A DNA stretch of 64,000 nt from Akebia trifoliata. Its lineage: Eukaryota > Streptophyta > Magnoliopsida > Ranunculales > Lardizabalaceae. How positions within the stretch are numbered: the stretch's first letter is position 1; every line of letters begins with the position of its first letter. Under the pieces are notes generated by a model. The model made no database searches. It was given only the letters and a program-made list of their open reading frames with translations, and had not been told where the DNA came from. The stretch spans positions 35,827,988 to 35,891,987 of the forward strand of contig CM030708.1 of the NCBI GenBank assembly GCA_017979445.1, in the 5' to 3' direction. The translations under genes and the position numbers were made by a program. Positions 15,201 to 27,200 of the stretch are shown here, one piece after another.

Positions 15201-18200
15201 TTTGGAGCTTCTGTTCACTTGGAGCAAACTTTATAAGGAATGGGGCTTCTTTGAGGATTTTGTTGCGAGATGGGATAGGGTTTGTTCTTTGTCATGAAAG
15301 TTTCTTGTAGCTTGTGTTGCGTTGTTGTTTTTTCTTCTTAGTTTTGCCGTTTTCTTTGTTTTGGGTGGGTCCCCTCGACCCCCTTGCTTTTTTTGTTTAT
15401 CAATAAAATTATCTTTATCGATAAAAAAAAAAAATTAAGTCCCCGAATTTAATGAAAAAAACCTAGTATAGTGGATCTCTCATTTAGTGACTCAGATTTT
15501 TTTCACCAAATGCACTCCACATGCATGTTTCTAATAAGAAATGAACATGGCATACTAGCATTCCGCTTTTGACATTTGATGTGTCCAAGCATATGACCTC
15601 TGAAATTGCATGCCTAAACTTGTACAAGCCGTGCAATACTGTTCAGCATGCTAGGTTAAATAGCAAACATCAATTCCATGTCCACGACTATGGAGTTGTT
15701 TAAACACAGATATCCAGCAGAGCACTGTAAATTAACTGGAGCGCCAGTATCAAGTGCTTTGTGGGTCAATGGTCTTGTGGACCGATTGATGCCTTATTGT
15801 ACAAGAATTTTTTTTTTTTTTTTTTTTTTAATTTTTTTTTTTTTTAATTTTTTTTTTGGGGGGGGGGGGGGGGGGGATAGGTCAATTAGGGTCGCAAAGA
15901 CTCTTATCAACTTTGCGGATGGTGAGTCCATATCCTGCCCTTGATGTACCCTTTGTAACATGTGATCAATGTGTGCCAGATCCAAGCGGTTAGTCAATGT
16001 CTAAATAGTGCCTTAACAACCTTTTTTTTTTGGCACACTAAACAACATGTATATTCTGTTTCCTTAGACCTTTAATAACGTAAATTAGCTCCATGCTCTG
16101 AAGACTTTTCTGAAAAAAATAGGTCCATAAGTGAGGAGCTAGCTCAGTTAAGAGAATGTCAAACTGAAGATCCGAAGGTTGCATTTTAGATCCATATTCA
16201 CCACAATTTTTTTCCTGTGCACCCCCCTCCCTCCATCCCTCCTCAAACAAGCAAATATAAAATGTTTATTTAACTTGACAAAAGCGTTGATAATTCAAAC
16301 AAAGCAGTAGAATTCAGTTTGAGAGCTCTACAGCATGCTCCAGATTGTATGATAGAGCTCTGCAAATTCAATATAGCACAAGTCAACTTAGCTTCCTTGT
16401 TTGGAGGTCTCTTATCAGCTAATAATTTACTCATAACAGCTTTTTCTAAACTCATTCTTTCATCAAATTATTTTTTATGGAAGTCTCAAAACATTGTTCT
16501 AGAGCTGAGAATGTAAGTTGAAATTGACTTATAACTAGTTTTCCTCTGCAAAGACAATCCTTGTGAGATTTGAAACTTATTTTGGTTTTATGTCAATGAG
16601 TTCAACCATCAAGACAATCTTTCTACTAGACAAACTTAAGGAAAAGAGTAAGAATCATCACATGATGTTAATTGATTTACAGAGCATGTAACAAAATACC
16701 TACGAAGTTAATTTAGTGGGTAATAAGGAAGAAAGAAATGCCAACAAGATTTATAGACACAACCAATAGAATGCACGAGAGAGTTGTGACTAGTGTCAGA
16801 ATATGAGTTCCCGGTTACAATTGGTTTACATCAGGGATTGTAACCAGTTAATTTAGTGGGTACTAAGGAAGAAAGAAATCCTAATCTATTTTATAATGAT
16901 GAGAAAATACGTACAAAGGTAAGTTGCAGCCTTGCAGGTATTATCAGACTAAATTAACAACATACCAAAACTACCCTCCCTCATTCAATTAAACATGATT
17001 ATCTTCAGCAGAGATGACAATGATGATATTATGCACATTTATACCTACGCACATGCATAATCATACCTTGTAAACATGTGGTGCACCATGGATTTGTATG
17101 TGGCTTGAAGTTCTTTGACCAGGAAAGAAATACATCTTGAGTATGGAACCTTTTCCTAGAACGGAACCATTACGAGCCTTCACAATAGCTTCCATCACAG
17201 CATCACCATGCTGGGATTCGTGTGGTGTTCTCAACTCCTCCTGGTATCAAAACATAAACAATTAGTCATGCCTTCTTAGAACTTCAATCCAAGTAATACT
17301 ACAGACTGGCATGCAATTAAAAGCAATTGCATGCACATCACACGGCCCCTAAAAGCAATTGAAGTCGGAAAGGAGAAAAGAATTACAGGGACAGTGAAGA
17401 ATCTCCCAGGTCGTAATCTTATGCTCCATTTCATTGCTTGAACCTCTGGTCTCTGATGCAACCACGTCTTAAATGTCATTCTGGATTCTCCTTGTCCACA
17501 GAAACCATCAAAAGCTTTACTTCCAAGATATGCAGAAAAGGCAATTAGCCGAAAGTAGCGCTCCAAGTACTCAGCACCACGATTCAATGCAACTCTCCTT
17601 ACTCTAGGCTCCACATGTTGTTGATTGAAAACCTTCCTGTATTGCAGAACAGCTTGGCGTATGTTTTGCAGAGCTGAACATCTATCGATAATAGCATCCA
17701 AAGCCTCTCGACATTCCACCCCATTATCAAACAGTCTTGTTATCTTTCGTAACAATAAGATGTCATTTATGCCAAATGCACGTCTTGGCTCCTTTCCACT
17801 TTCTGCATTTATTATTTTTGATGTGGATACAGAACGGTTACCTCCAGATTCCTCACTACTGGAGGAACCACTATCTACTTCTTCATGGGACACACCCTCA
17901 AGCTGCATTCTGATGGGTCTCCCATAATCAATTCGAAGTTTTAGAAGGCAAGCAATCACGGTACCTGTGGTCGTCCTTCCTCTGCCCATCTGTGGAAAAA
18001 AAGTACAATAAATACACTATCATTTGTAATTCTCTTCAATCTTGATAAGTTCTTTAACAATGCATGCATATATGCAAAAAACCAACCTCAATGCTTTTAT
18101 GTAAAAATATACCTGGCAATTGAAAACAAAAGCAGTATCCTTGGAAGCAGAAGCAATATTCATAGCTAATGTGTCAAAATCTGAGCTTTTAGGAGCTTTT

Positions 18201-21200
18201 CCATCAGTGATGGGCACGCGTGCATACTTAATGGGGAGACCCTCAGCCTCCAAGCAACTGTAAACCTCCAGAGGTGTCTCAATTGCTTCAGCATTCACAT
18301 GTTCCCAAGCATCAAATATTTGGCCATCATCTGTTTCATGTATTACCATTATAGCACTTCCATATCGTTCCGCCTCCCGTAGAATGTCTTCTTTCAATCT
18401 AGCTTCCATCCGCTCCACTCTCTCACGATCTATTCCCTGATATGCCAATATCCCAATGTGTAAGTTCAAAAGTTTCCATCTGTTTATCAGCTTCTAAAAG
18501 AAAATAAGCATTTTCGGGACAATTTAATACAATATACACGGAAAATGGCACAATCCCCTTAAAGTATCATGCATTGAACTACAAAAAGAGCAGCACTTAC
18601 ACAATATGGAACTCCTTTTCTTAAAATAATTTTGCAATGTAGATTGATCCACTTTTACTTGTTTGGATTGATTTAATTAACATCTTGTCTCAGATGAACT
18701 GATATTTATGCAATCATATATTTTTCAACTATTACCAAAAAAAAAAAAAAGGCAACACTTGCACACTGGCACGTCAGGTGTCTGACTAACACATGTCTGA
18801 GTCTAACCTGTCAATGTTTCAGTTACATATAGTAGGCATAGCAATGATGAGAAAAAGAAATTTATACCGTGTACTCCAACATATTCTTGTATGGTCTTTC
18901 CACCTCACGGAGCACAAATGGTTTTCCATTGATGTAGATAACAGGTTCTTCTCTCATATTGTGCCAAAAAACTGGTCGGCCACCTTTAGAGCTTCCTATC
19001 CTTCGAATAACAGCTCGGATACCATCAACAGTTGGATTGGCAACACCATAAACAGGAAACCCAGGAACTTCTCTAAAATTAGGTGCACCCTCCACCCTTT
19101 CTGGCAAAGTTAGGTTTTGACAACCGGGACAGTGATCACTTTTTAAAACAGTCTGACTACCAAGAACTTCGCCATTCCTCAGGGCAGCGACTATACCCAT
19201 CTCACAAGGTCGGCCATCAGCAGATTCAGCAATTTTCATCAAAGAAGGTTTCAAGCTTGCATAACCAAGTGCACCCATTGGGTCTCTCCTAAGCAACCTG
19301 CAGAGCAGCTTCAGAGTACCATAAGAACTGAATTGTAGGGCATACCACCAACGAACAATGCCTAAAATGGAGAAAAATATTATACTGTAGTTGGAAAAAC
19401 AAAGACACAGGAAATGGTGAATGATACTAATCGAGAATAGAAAGGGAGACCAGAGGTCAAATAGATACACAAAAAATGATGAATGTGATTTTATAAAGAA
19501 GGGAAGAGAAGCGCAACAGACCTGAGGTCATGAAAAAATTTAAATCCACCGAATTTTACAGAAAAAGGAAAATAAAACATTATGTATTTAGAGAAAAATG
19601 GAGGCGCTGCAAGGCACCTATTAGGACAAGATAAAAAAAGGCACTCCATCATTACAGGCTAGAGCATGATTAGAAGGCCAAGATAAAGATAGGGTGATGA
19701 ATTGGCCTATATGAAAATTGGAACTTGTAAGTATATTCTCTCTAACTTGATGTCATCCTCCCCCCCCCCCCCCCCCCCCCTCTTCCCCTTCCCTGCCCCA
19801 CTCAATCGCTCCAAATCCAGGACCAAGGTACAAGATGAAAAAGTTCAGATGACTTTTACAAGGATTATAATGCTAATGATTTGAAGAAAAAAAAATGACT
19901 GGGTCTCACTTTCCCCTTTTGGAAGTGGGATTAAACACTGTGGTACACACTGCCACCACACACAGACGTATTGGATAATGTCGCGAATGGGGAGACTCAA
20001 TCTCACAACCCTAGGAAACACACCCAGGTTGTTGAACCACTGCTCCAGTGGTATAATGATTTGTATTCAAATAGATAATAACTAACTAAACTGATAAAAG
20101 GTCAAAGAAGCCCCAATGCATGAATCCTCAGACCAAGGTTTAAAATCTCATCTCGAGACAATGTCTTGGTCAGGTGAAAAACCGAGACTGTCTCAACCGA
20201 TACATTATAAAAATTCTGAGAAACTCCCAAAAATGCTGATACAAATAAGAAACATTCAATATTTGGGGTCAATGTTTCATTCCAGTCTCGGATGAAACCG
20301 GAATGTCAAGGCTGAAGCATTCTGAGACAGTAGGAAACTTTAAACCATGGCCACAACATTACTCTGGAAGGCTAGTGTAAAGAAAGGACCAGGATGAAAA
20401 ACACAGATTTGGTGTGTCACTTAGCTAGCACTGCAATTTATTCTAGTAGGTGCCAACTCAGCAGAACCTTAGGAAATTTGTTTGCACTTTTGAAGTCATT
20501 CACTCGGTGTTTGCATAAACAACTCATATTTGGAATTAGGCCGACTGGTACACAACCTCGTCGATAGTTAAATGTCTGATTTCGGTAACTTCATTAAGCA
20601 TGTATTTATGTATTTCACCTGCGGAGTATGCTATAAAGTTCTGGCCTTGCTCTCATCCAATCAGCAAAACTGCTTTGACCAGATGGACCAGGATGAAGAA
20701 CTGCTCTCTCTGTATTATGAATATATACAGCAAAACAGATAAGGAAGTAATATCGTTCCAAGTACTCCACAAAGAAAGAAAGTGATGCCTCTCTCTTCAT
20801 CTCATCTGGTTGACGCAGAATACTATTGCGATAAGTAGCAATTGCTTCCCGTAGGTTCTGTTACACAATGCACAAAAGGATCCTCAGAATATCAAATTCA
20901 ATAATACAAAAGTTCTTCAACCTAAAATACAACTTCAATGTTTCATTTAGAGAGTAATTACAACAACAGACATAAAGTAGAAGCAATTTCCACCATTTAA
21001 CAAACTTGATGAAGATTCAGAGTTGATTTAGAAAGCCTTACCTGCATGGAGGCACACTTATCAATGACTTTATCTACTTGCTTTTTGCCTTCTACTCCAC
21101 CCTAAAAGCATATGAATATAAATTGAATATCATGCTAATGTGAAAAATAAGAGAAACATGACGGAAGAAAGTAGGAATCATTGGTTACCTCTAAGACGCG

Positions 21201-24200
21201 AATCAAGCTTCTTATAACAGCGTATTCACCTCTGCGGATTGCATCCTCAGAGTTTGGCAAACTATCAGTGACATCAGATCCAGCATCGAAAACTTTCCCT
21301 ATTGAATTTGTTCTTGGAATACCTATTTTGCATTAACACCATTGACATAAGGAAATCCTATGACTAAATGCAAAGCAAGAGGCCACATTTGCACATAGAT
21401 TTTCTTGTAGAAGCAAAAAAGATTCGGAATTATGGATATTTTCTTTAGTCATTTAGATTGAGACCTTTGTACCAAACACAGACACACATGTTAAAGCCTA
21501 ACACTGATATGAAGTGTCAGATACACTGAACCCCACACACCCAATAAACCAATGCCTCCGAATATTTTATTCCGTAAATTGAGGGAGATAATTTTTAAAA
21601 TACTTCAGTTGATGTTAAGTAAACAATAGCTGAAAAAAAAATGTATATTAAGTTTTGTTTTAACAGAATTTCTTGGCATGTGTCCAACACACGAACAATC
21701 CATCATGGAATTTCTTTTCTAATTAAATAGAGGGTCCTCATTACGTATATTGCAAGACATGTAATATTCGGTTCTTTTCCCAGAGAAGGCTTAGTGTCAT
21801 TAGAGATTGGTAGCTCATTGGCTATTTTTAAGTGTTCTCCTAATTGTCATGACCTTTTTGACCATATCAATAAAGTAGTTACTAACAAAGGAAAAATGAG
21901 GTTAGGTTTACTTAGTTAATTTTTTTTTATTGTACGACCCCTTTCTCCAATTTTGACGCAAAAGTGTACAAGAGCCAAGAAGGCCTACTAGTAGCCTTAG
22001 TTTGGGTTCTAATTAGCTTGATTATATTTCTAGAGTATTTTATATTTTATGCTAGTTTTATGGATAGTATTTATTATTCTAGTCTTTTTAAAATAGTCAC
22101 GTGCCTGTCATGTGAGTTTTTAAGTAACGTGAAGGGTTAAGATAAAAGGTTAATTATGTGATCAAAGACAAAGACTAGGATGCTAGGGTTGCTGTAACCA
22201 AAATATAAATACTTTATTATGAGTCTTTGTAATTAGTTATTTTAGTTTTTTCTCCAGGAATCAAATTGTGGAGTCTTTCTTGGGTCTCTTTTAGCCTAGA
22301 AACTCATATCTTCTAGTTCCCTTTGATCATATTGCTATCATATCACTATTTTCTGTTAATTTATTGCTGAAATTTCATTAAAAATGAAATATTTTGATCA
22401 AAACAACAATATATCACAGTTTTGTGCTTTTCTTTTGCACCAAAGTTGTAGAGGCCTTAAGAAATCTGAATAATCGTGGATGCAGCTTGATTGAGAAGGG
22501 AAAAAAAAACAAGAAATCGGCAGCATGAAAAGATAAATTACGTCTGTAAATGATGATCAACTAGTTTACATATGAAATGAAAGAATAAATTGAGACTAAA
22601 AGGAAAAAAGATTAGAGGTTTAAGGAGAATAAGATACAAGTTATTTGAAATAAAATTAATGATAGGTATTGAGATATTTAATGAAGTTAATTCTCATGCA
22701 TCCCAATTTAGATTAGGGGCAAGCATTATGAGAGATTTTTGAGAATAGATAGATAAATTAATCAAATCCCAATGGAGGGAGCTTATTTATTTGAGGGGAG
22801 TATGGGACTTAGATGATCATATAGGGTGAAAAGGCGGAGGGTTGTGGATTCGATTCTCAATGGATGTGCTTATTTATTTATCTATGGTATTAAAAAAATA
22901 TTATTTAATAGAGAATCGAACACACTTTAATTTTTCTAATATTTGATCATTTGAATTTGTTTTGATTGCATCAAAGACCTATTTTTCCTTATTTTTTCCC
23001 TTTCTCTAACAATAAAGGAAGGCCTTACAACGATATTTTATCCCTATTTGCTCCATCAATTACACTAATATGATTCAAATTATTCTGCACCAAGTTTTGC
23101 AGGTTTGATCTGAAGGTAACATGAATTTCGGGGTGACTGTGTATGTTTTTACACCACAATTATTATATTGTTTCATATTTTAAGTTTAGTTTAGGTTTAT
23201 CGAACCTCTTTGTTTAGATCTATAAGTAGTGGAAAAGCAAAACAAAAAAAGGATCTCATAGCTTAGGCTGCTCCTATTTCATTCACCGGTACTAAATGTT
23301 CACTTTTGCTTTCTTTTCCTCTACTATAACTAATTCTCGAAAAATATAAATTGGTATCAAATTGGAATTAGAAACTAATCCCAACGCAGAAGTATTGGAA
23401 AAATGCACATTAAGAGGAAAAAAAAATCTCAAACACCCTTTACATTGGACATATAGTTGTCAATTGTTACTATAAATAAACAGCCTCCTACATTTTTCGC
23501 AGTATCTAGAAGTATGAACATAAGTTCAGAGTCATTTGGTTAAAATGCCACACAAAGAGCATAAGCAAGAAGACCTAGGATGTAAAAATAATAATGAGTG
23601 ATTCGACGGATTAGGGGGTCGTTTAAGTTCTTTACAAGTGCATGGCTCTTACCACTTTTGATCTTTGTGTAGGCATAGCACTACTTCTTTAAATACATCA
23701 AAGATAACGTCATTATTATGATACATATTGAAACAACCCTGAGAATTCCTACAATATCTCATCTCAGTCGGCACTAAGACACTTTGAGCTTAATGAAATT
23801 TTGAATCATGCTTATTCTATTGGTCACTATATGAGAAGATGCATGCTTGAAGTCCAAATGAAATGAAATGAACCTTGTAATCATAGTTATTGGGTAACAC
23901 ATGTCGCACAAGGACTTGCATCTCCTAGGAAAAAGGAGTTATGGCACTTCCACAAACTTGGAAAACAAAATGGAAAATGTTTGGTAAACATTACATAAAT
24001 GTGTGAGAAATGGTTGGGGAATACTAAAGAAAACGAATCATGATATATTCTTTGTTTGTCTTTTATTCTTTTTGAATAGTTTTGATGAGGGCATTTGAGA
24101 TCATAGGCGTTTCCATTAGGCCAATAATTAGATTTTATGTATTATTTAGTTTTATGTTTAGGAGGGTCCATTTTAGTAATTAGGATAAGTATTTAGGCTT

Positions 24201-27200
24201 ATTTTTGTGTTTTGTAAGTCCATGGTCATATCATAGATGTTTTGGGGAAATTTAGTAACTGTATCGTGTCTTTTTAGTGAGTTTTCATAAGCCGAAAATT
24301 CAAAGGAGATAAAGTTGCTAGATTAGGACATAGATGGTATTTTTAATTTTATTATATTTAAGTTTTATTCACAGCCATTAGATCTTGTTATATTAATTGC
24401 ATGGCTAAAATTAGATTAGGGTTTTGAATCTTATAAATAGTTGCAAATATATTATTTCAGATTTTAATAATTACGAATGTTTAGAATAAAAGTTATAGCT
24501 TTCCCCAAGAGAACTCTCCATGGTGTGAATCTATTGTCTCTTTGGTGTGATTCCAAGGTATAGGTTGCTTGTCTTGGTGTGATTCCAGGTAATGGGCTTA
24601 TCTATAACTCTCCTATCTCTTCTTCTTTATCTACTTTTTTGTTTCTTCTACTTCACTTATTTGTCTGTTTATTAACAAAATAACTGCTAGAACCTTTGAC
24701 TAAATCTATCCTAAACCTCCATAGAGCCTGCTGAAACTTTTCAAAACATTAGCCCCATCTCACACCTTGTTGCCCCTTGCCCCCATGAAGCCCAACCCAA
24801 CCAATCTAAGTTTGAACCCTAAAACCCATCCCTACACAAAACCTGCTGTAAATACTATTACAACAACTTTTTTTTTAAAGCAAACATTTTATTAATGAAA
24901 TCTTGTTCAGTTGAGGTGACCATACAAGTGCAAAACAGATACATTAGCTCAGTTGTTTAAAATGCAGTACACACCCTCCCATCTAAACACAATATCCTCA
25001 AACCTTAACCCTCTAAACTCATCATACAATTTCGACCACAAAAACCACAGCCCTAAAATGGAAAGCACAAGAGACCAAAAATCTAATATTCTATCCTCGA
25101 ATATGTGCCTATTACACTCCAACCAAACGCCCCTGCAAATTGCAATGAGTAAGACTCCTAAGTATCCTTTTGGGGCCAGAGAAGGAACTCCCCACGTTCA
25201 ACCATGATTCAAACCCCATCTTAATTGACCTTGGTGTTCATCCGGACATACCAAACAGATTGAAGAAATATTCCACACCTCGGTTGCGACTTGACAATGC
25301 AAAAGCAAGTGATCCGTTGATCCCGCATCCCAAAGGGACATAGGACAGCAAAAACAAATATTCCATCCACTCAAGAAATTAGGGCTGGCAATGGATCAGT
25401 TTTTACCCCTTATCTGATCCAATCCGAAAAAATAGGATTCGGATATAAAATTTGGATTTTCGAATTGATTTTTACAGATCCGATAAAATTTTGGATCAGT
25501 TTCAAATGTAACTCAATCCAATCCGGCAAAAAAAAAAAAAACGATCTGATTTCTCACACTCATGTTTATAAAATTTAAGTAACACATCGTATCCCATTGA
25601 TCCAACGGTTCAAGATATAAAGAAAAAATGATTTTTCTACTAACCCTTCTCGTCTCTCTCTTTCATTAAAACAAAAACAAAACAAACAAAAAACCTTGGT
25701 TTTCTCTCCAAAACCACCAAAAAAAAATTCTTTCAAACCCTAGTTATGTTGCTCTCTCTCTGAAGAAGAAGAAAAAATCTAGCAACAACCGATCAATAAC
25801 CACCAAAATCCTGATCAAAGATGGTCCTGAAGAATCTCGTCCACAATTTCCAGAATCAGGTGATGAAGAAAACCTTTATTTACTGGGGGGAAACGTGAGA
25901 TCGTCGAAAGAGAAATCGAATTCATTATCAAACCCAAGTTCCGCCGTTAAACCTTCAGGTAAGATGATATCGTTGTATAAGAAATCCATAGCATGAGGAG
26001 AGCAATGCAGGGAGTCGAAATCAATGGATTTAGGGTCTGATAGATTGATTTCACAGATGAAATTATACGGTATTGTTGGGTTCACTGTTGTTAGGGTTTG
26101 TTTGTTTTTTTGTAACCAGAGAAGGTTATGAAGGGAAGAAGACTTGTTCTCTCTCTTTCTTTCTCCAAAACCTCTGCCAAGAAACCTTAGGCATGTTTAT
26201 TCCCCAAAACTCATGGTATTCAATGTCCTCCATAGATGGGATCGGATCGGATCGGTTTTGGATTGAATAAAACATAATCAGATCGGATTTGATTCAATGA
26301 TTCATTGATCTGGTTGGCTTTGGATCATAAGGCAAAAAATTCAGATCGGTAGTGGTTTGATATTGATCCGATACCAAATCGATCCATTGCCAGTCCTACA
26401 AAAAATGGCTAGATCTGTGTATTTGCAAGTCAGTTATAAAGTGCTTCCCACATGTTTCTCCTTTCATTTCCCTTCCATTTTCACCCAACATTTTCCCCTC
26501 CATTTTCACCTAATGTTTCCTATTGTCTGCATCAAATACAATTTTAAGGATCATTTCCCGTACTTGTTTCTTGAATCATTTCCCTCACCCATTTCCTTCT
26601 CCAGAAACTATGCTTTAAATACACTTATTACTAGTGACATATGATGCAAACAGAAAAGAAAGTATAAGATAATAAATTTGCACATGTTAGAGAATACATC
26701 AAAGAGCAACAAAATTACCAGATGCCCCAATTCGGTTAAGGTAAACTAAAGTAGCAATGACCATCCCAGTTGTAGTTCGTCCACGCCCCATTTGACAATT
26801 AAAAACTATCTCAGTATTTATATCTGCTCGTGAAATTCTATGGACCTGAAAGATGGAACAAAGAAAATGTATCATTACATGCAGATGTTTAGATCAGTTT
26901 AAGGAACACCACCAATGCTCTTATATTCAATGGCTTGCCAAGTACATAAGTACATGACTAAAATCAAGGTCTTCCATATCGTGTAAAATATACAATTTAT
27001 GTAATTTAATATCCTCTTATCCATCTCGAAGTTTCTGATTTTTAATATGCAGGTAGTTTAGACATCAAAAACAAGGGCATCCATCTTGAATATGTTCACA
27101 TATGTGTTGGTATCAGAGTAGATATCATGTGCCATACATCTCAAATCATAGCCGAATCAACCCATCTAGATCTGGCATAGTGGACTCAGCTTGACCGAGT

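Larger units (their letters stand above)
8690..15432 (+). mobile_element. L1-type LINE retrotransposon, decayed (copy 1)
   Basis: Plus-strand element, antisense to the host gene. In order: an ORF1 relic, an APE-type endonuclease ([22 protein letters not shown] after a frameshift, SDHCPVSL), reverse transcriptase ([30 protein letters not shown]), a zf-RVT region (CxxC...HC) and a 3' tail ATTATCTTTATCGATAAAA followed by an A run at about 15424-15434. Multiple stops and frameshifts mean it is dead. A 10-bp direct repeat (AATTAAGTCC at 7760-7769 and 15433-15442) may mark the target duplication; the 5' limit is therefore uncertain (7770 or about 8690). Confidence 0.85.
6522..17066. other. Intron 14 of the paladin homolog (10.5 kb)
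   Basis: Large intron between exons 14 and 15. It contains the two MITEs at 6591-7072, a hAT-like head at about 7769-8690, the long L1-type LINE (8690-15432), a T/G homopolymer tract and a SINE-like piece near 16125. The stretch 16220-17060 shows nothing recognisable. Confidence 0.75.
19298..20618. other. Intron 10 of the paladin homolog (1.3 kb)
   Basis: Contains a 21-nt C run (19760-19780) and the MITE at 20133-20350. A tRNA-like stretch near 19980-20045 (minus strand GGTTGTGAGATTGAGTC) may be a SINE remnant. Nothing coding seen. Confidence 0.6.
21323..26718. other. Intron 7 of the paladin homolog (5.4 kb)
   Basis: Very AT-rich. Holds LTR-like relics (about 22000-22450 and 24080-24680), a minus-strand LINE tail (24868-25379) and the hAT-type element (25380-26398). 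22450-24080 and 26407-26718 show only AT-rich DNA with a possible decayed SINE near 22805-22880 (B-box-like GGTTGTGGATTCGATTCTC). Confidence 0.6.

Noticed and set aside
18793..19292. Plus-strand open frames opposite exon 11 as separate genes
   Set aside because: They are shadows of the conserved paladin coding strand; no family signature of their own.
24945..24985. SINE or tRNA A box (TTAGCTCAGTTG)
   Set aside because: It is part of the LINE tail homology (24868-25379) and has no B box at the right distance.
25876..26085. Independent small host gene inside intron 7
   Set aside because: Lies wholly inside the hAT-type element with no intron or promoter evidence; reported only as possible captured sequence.
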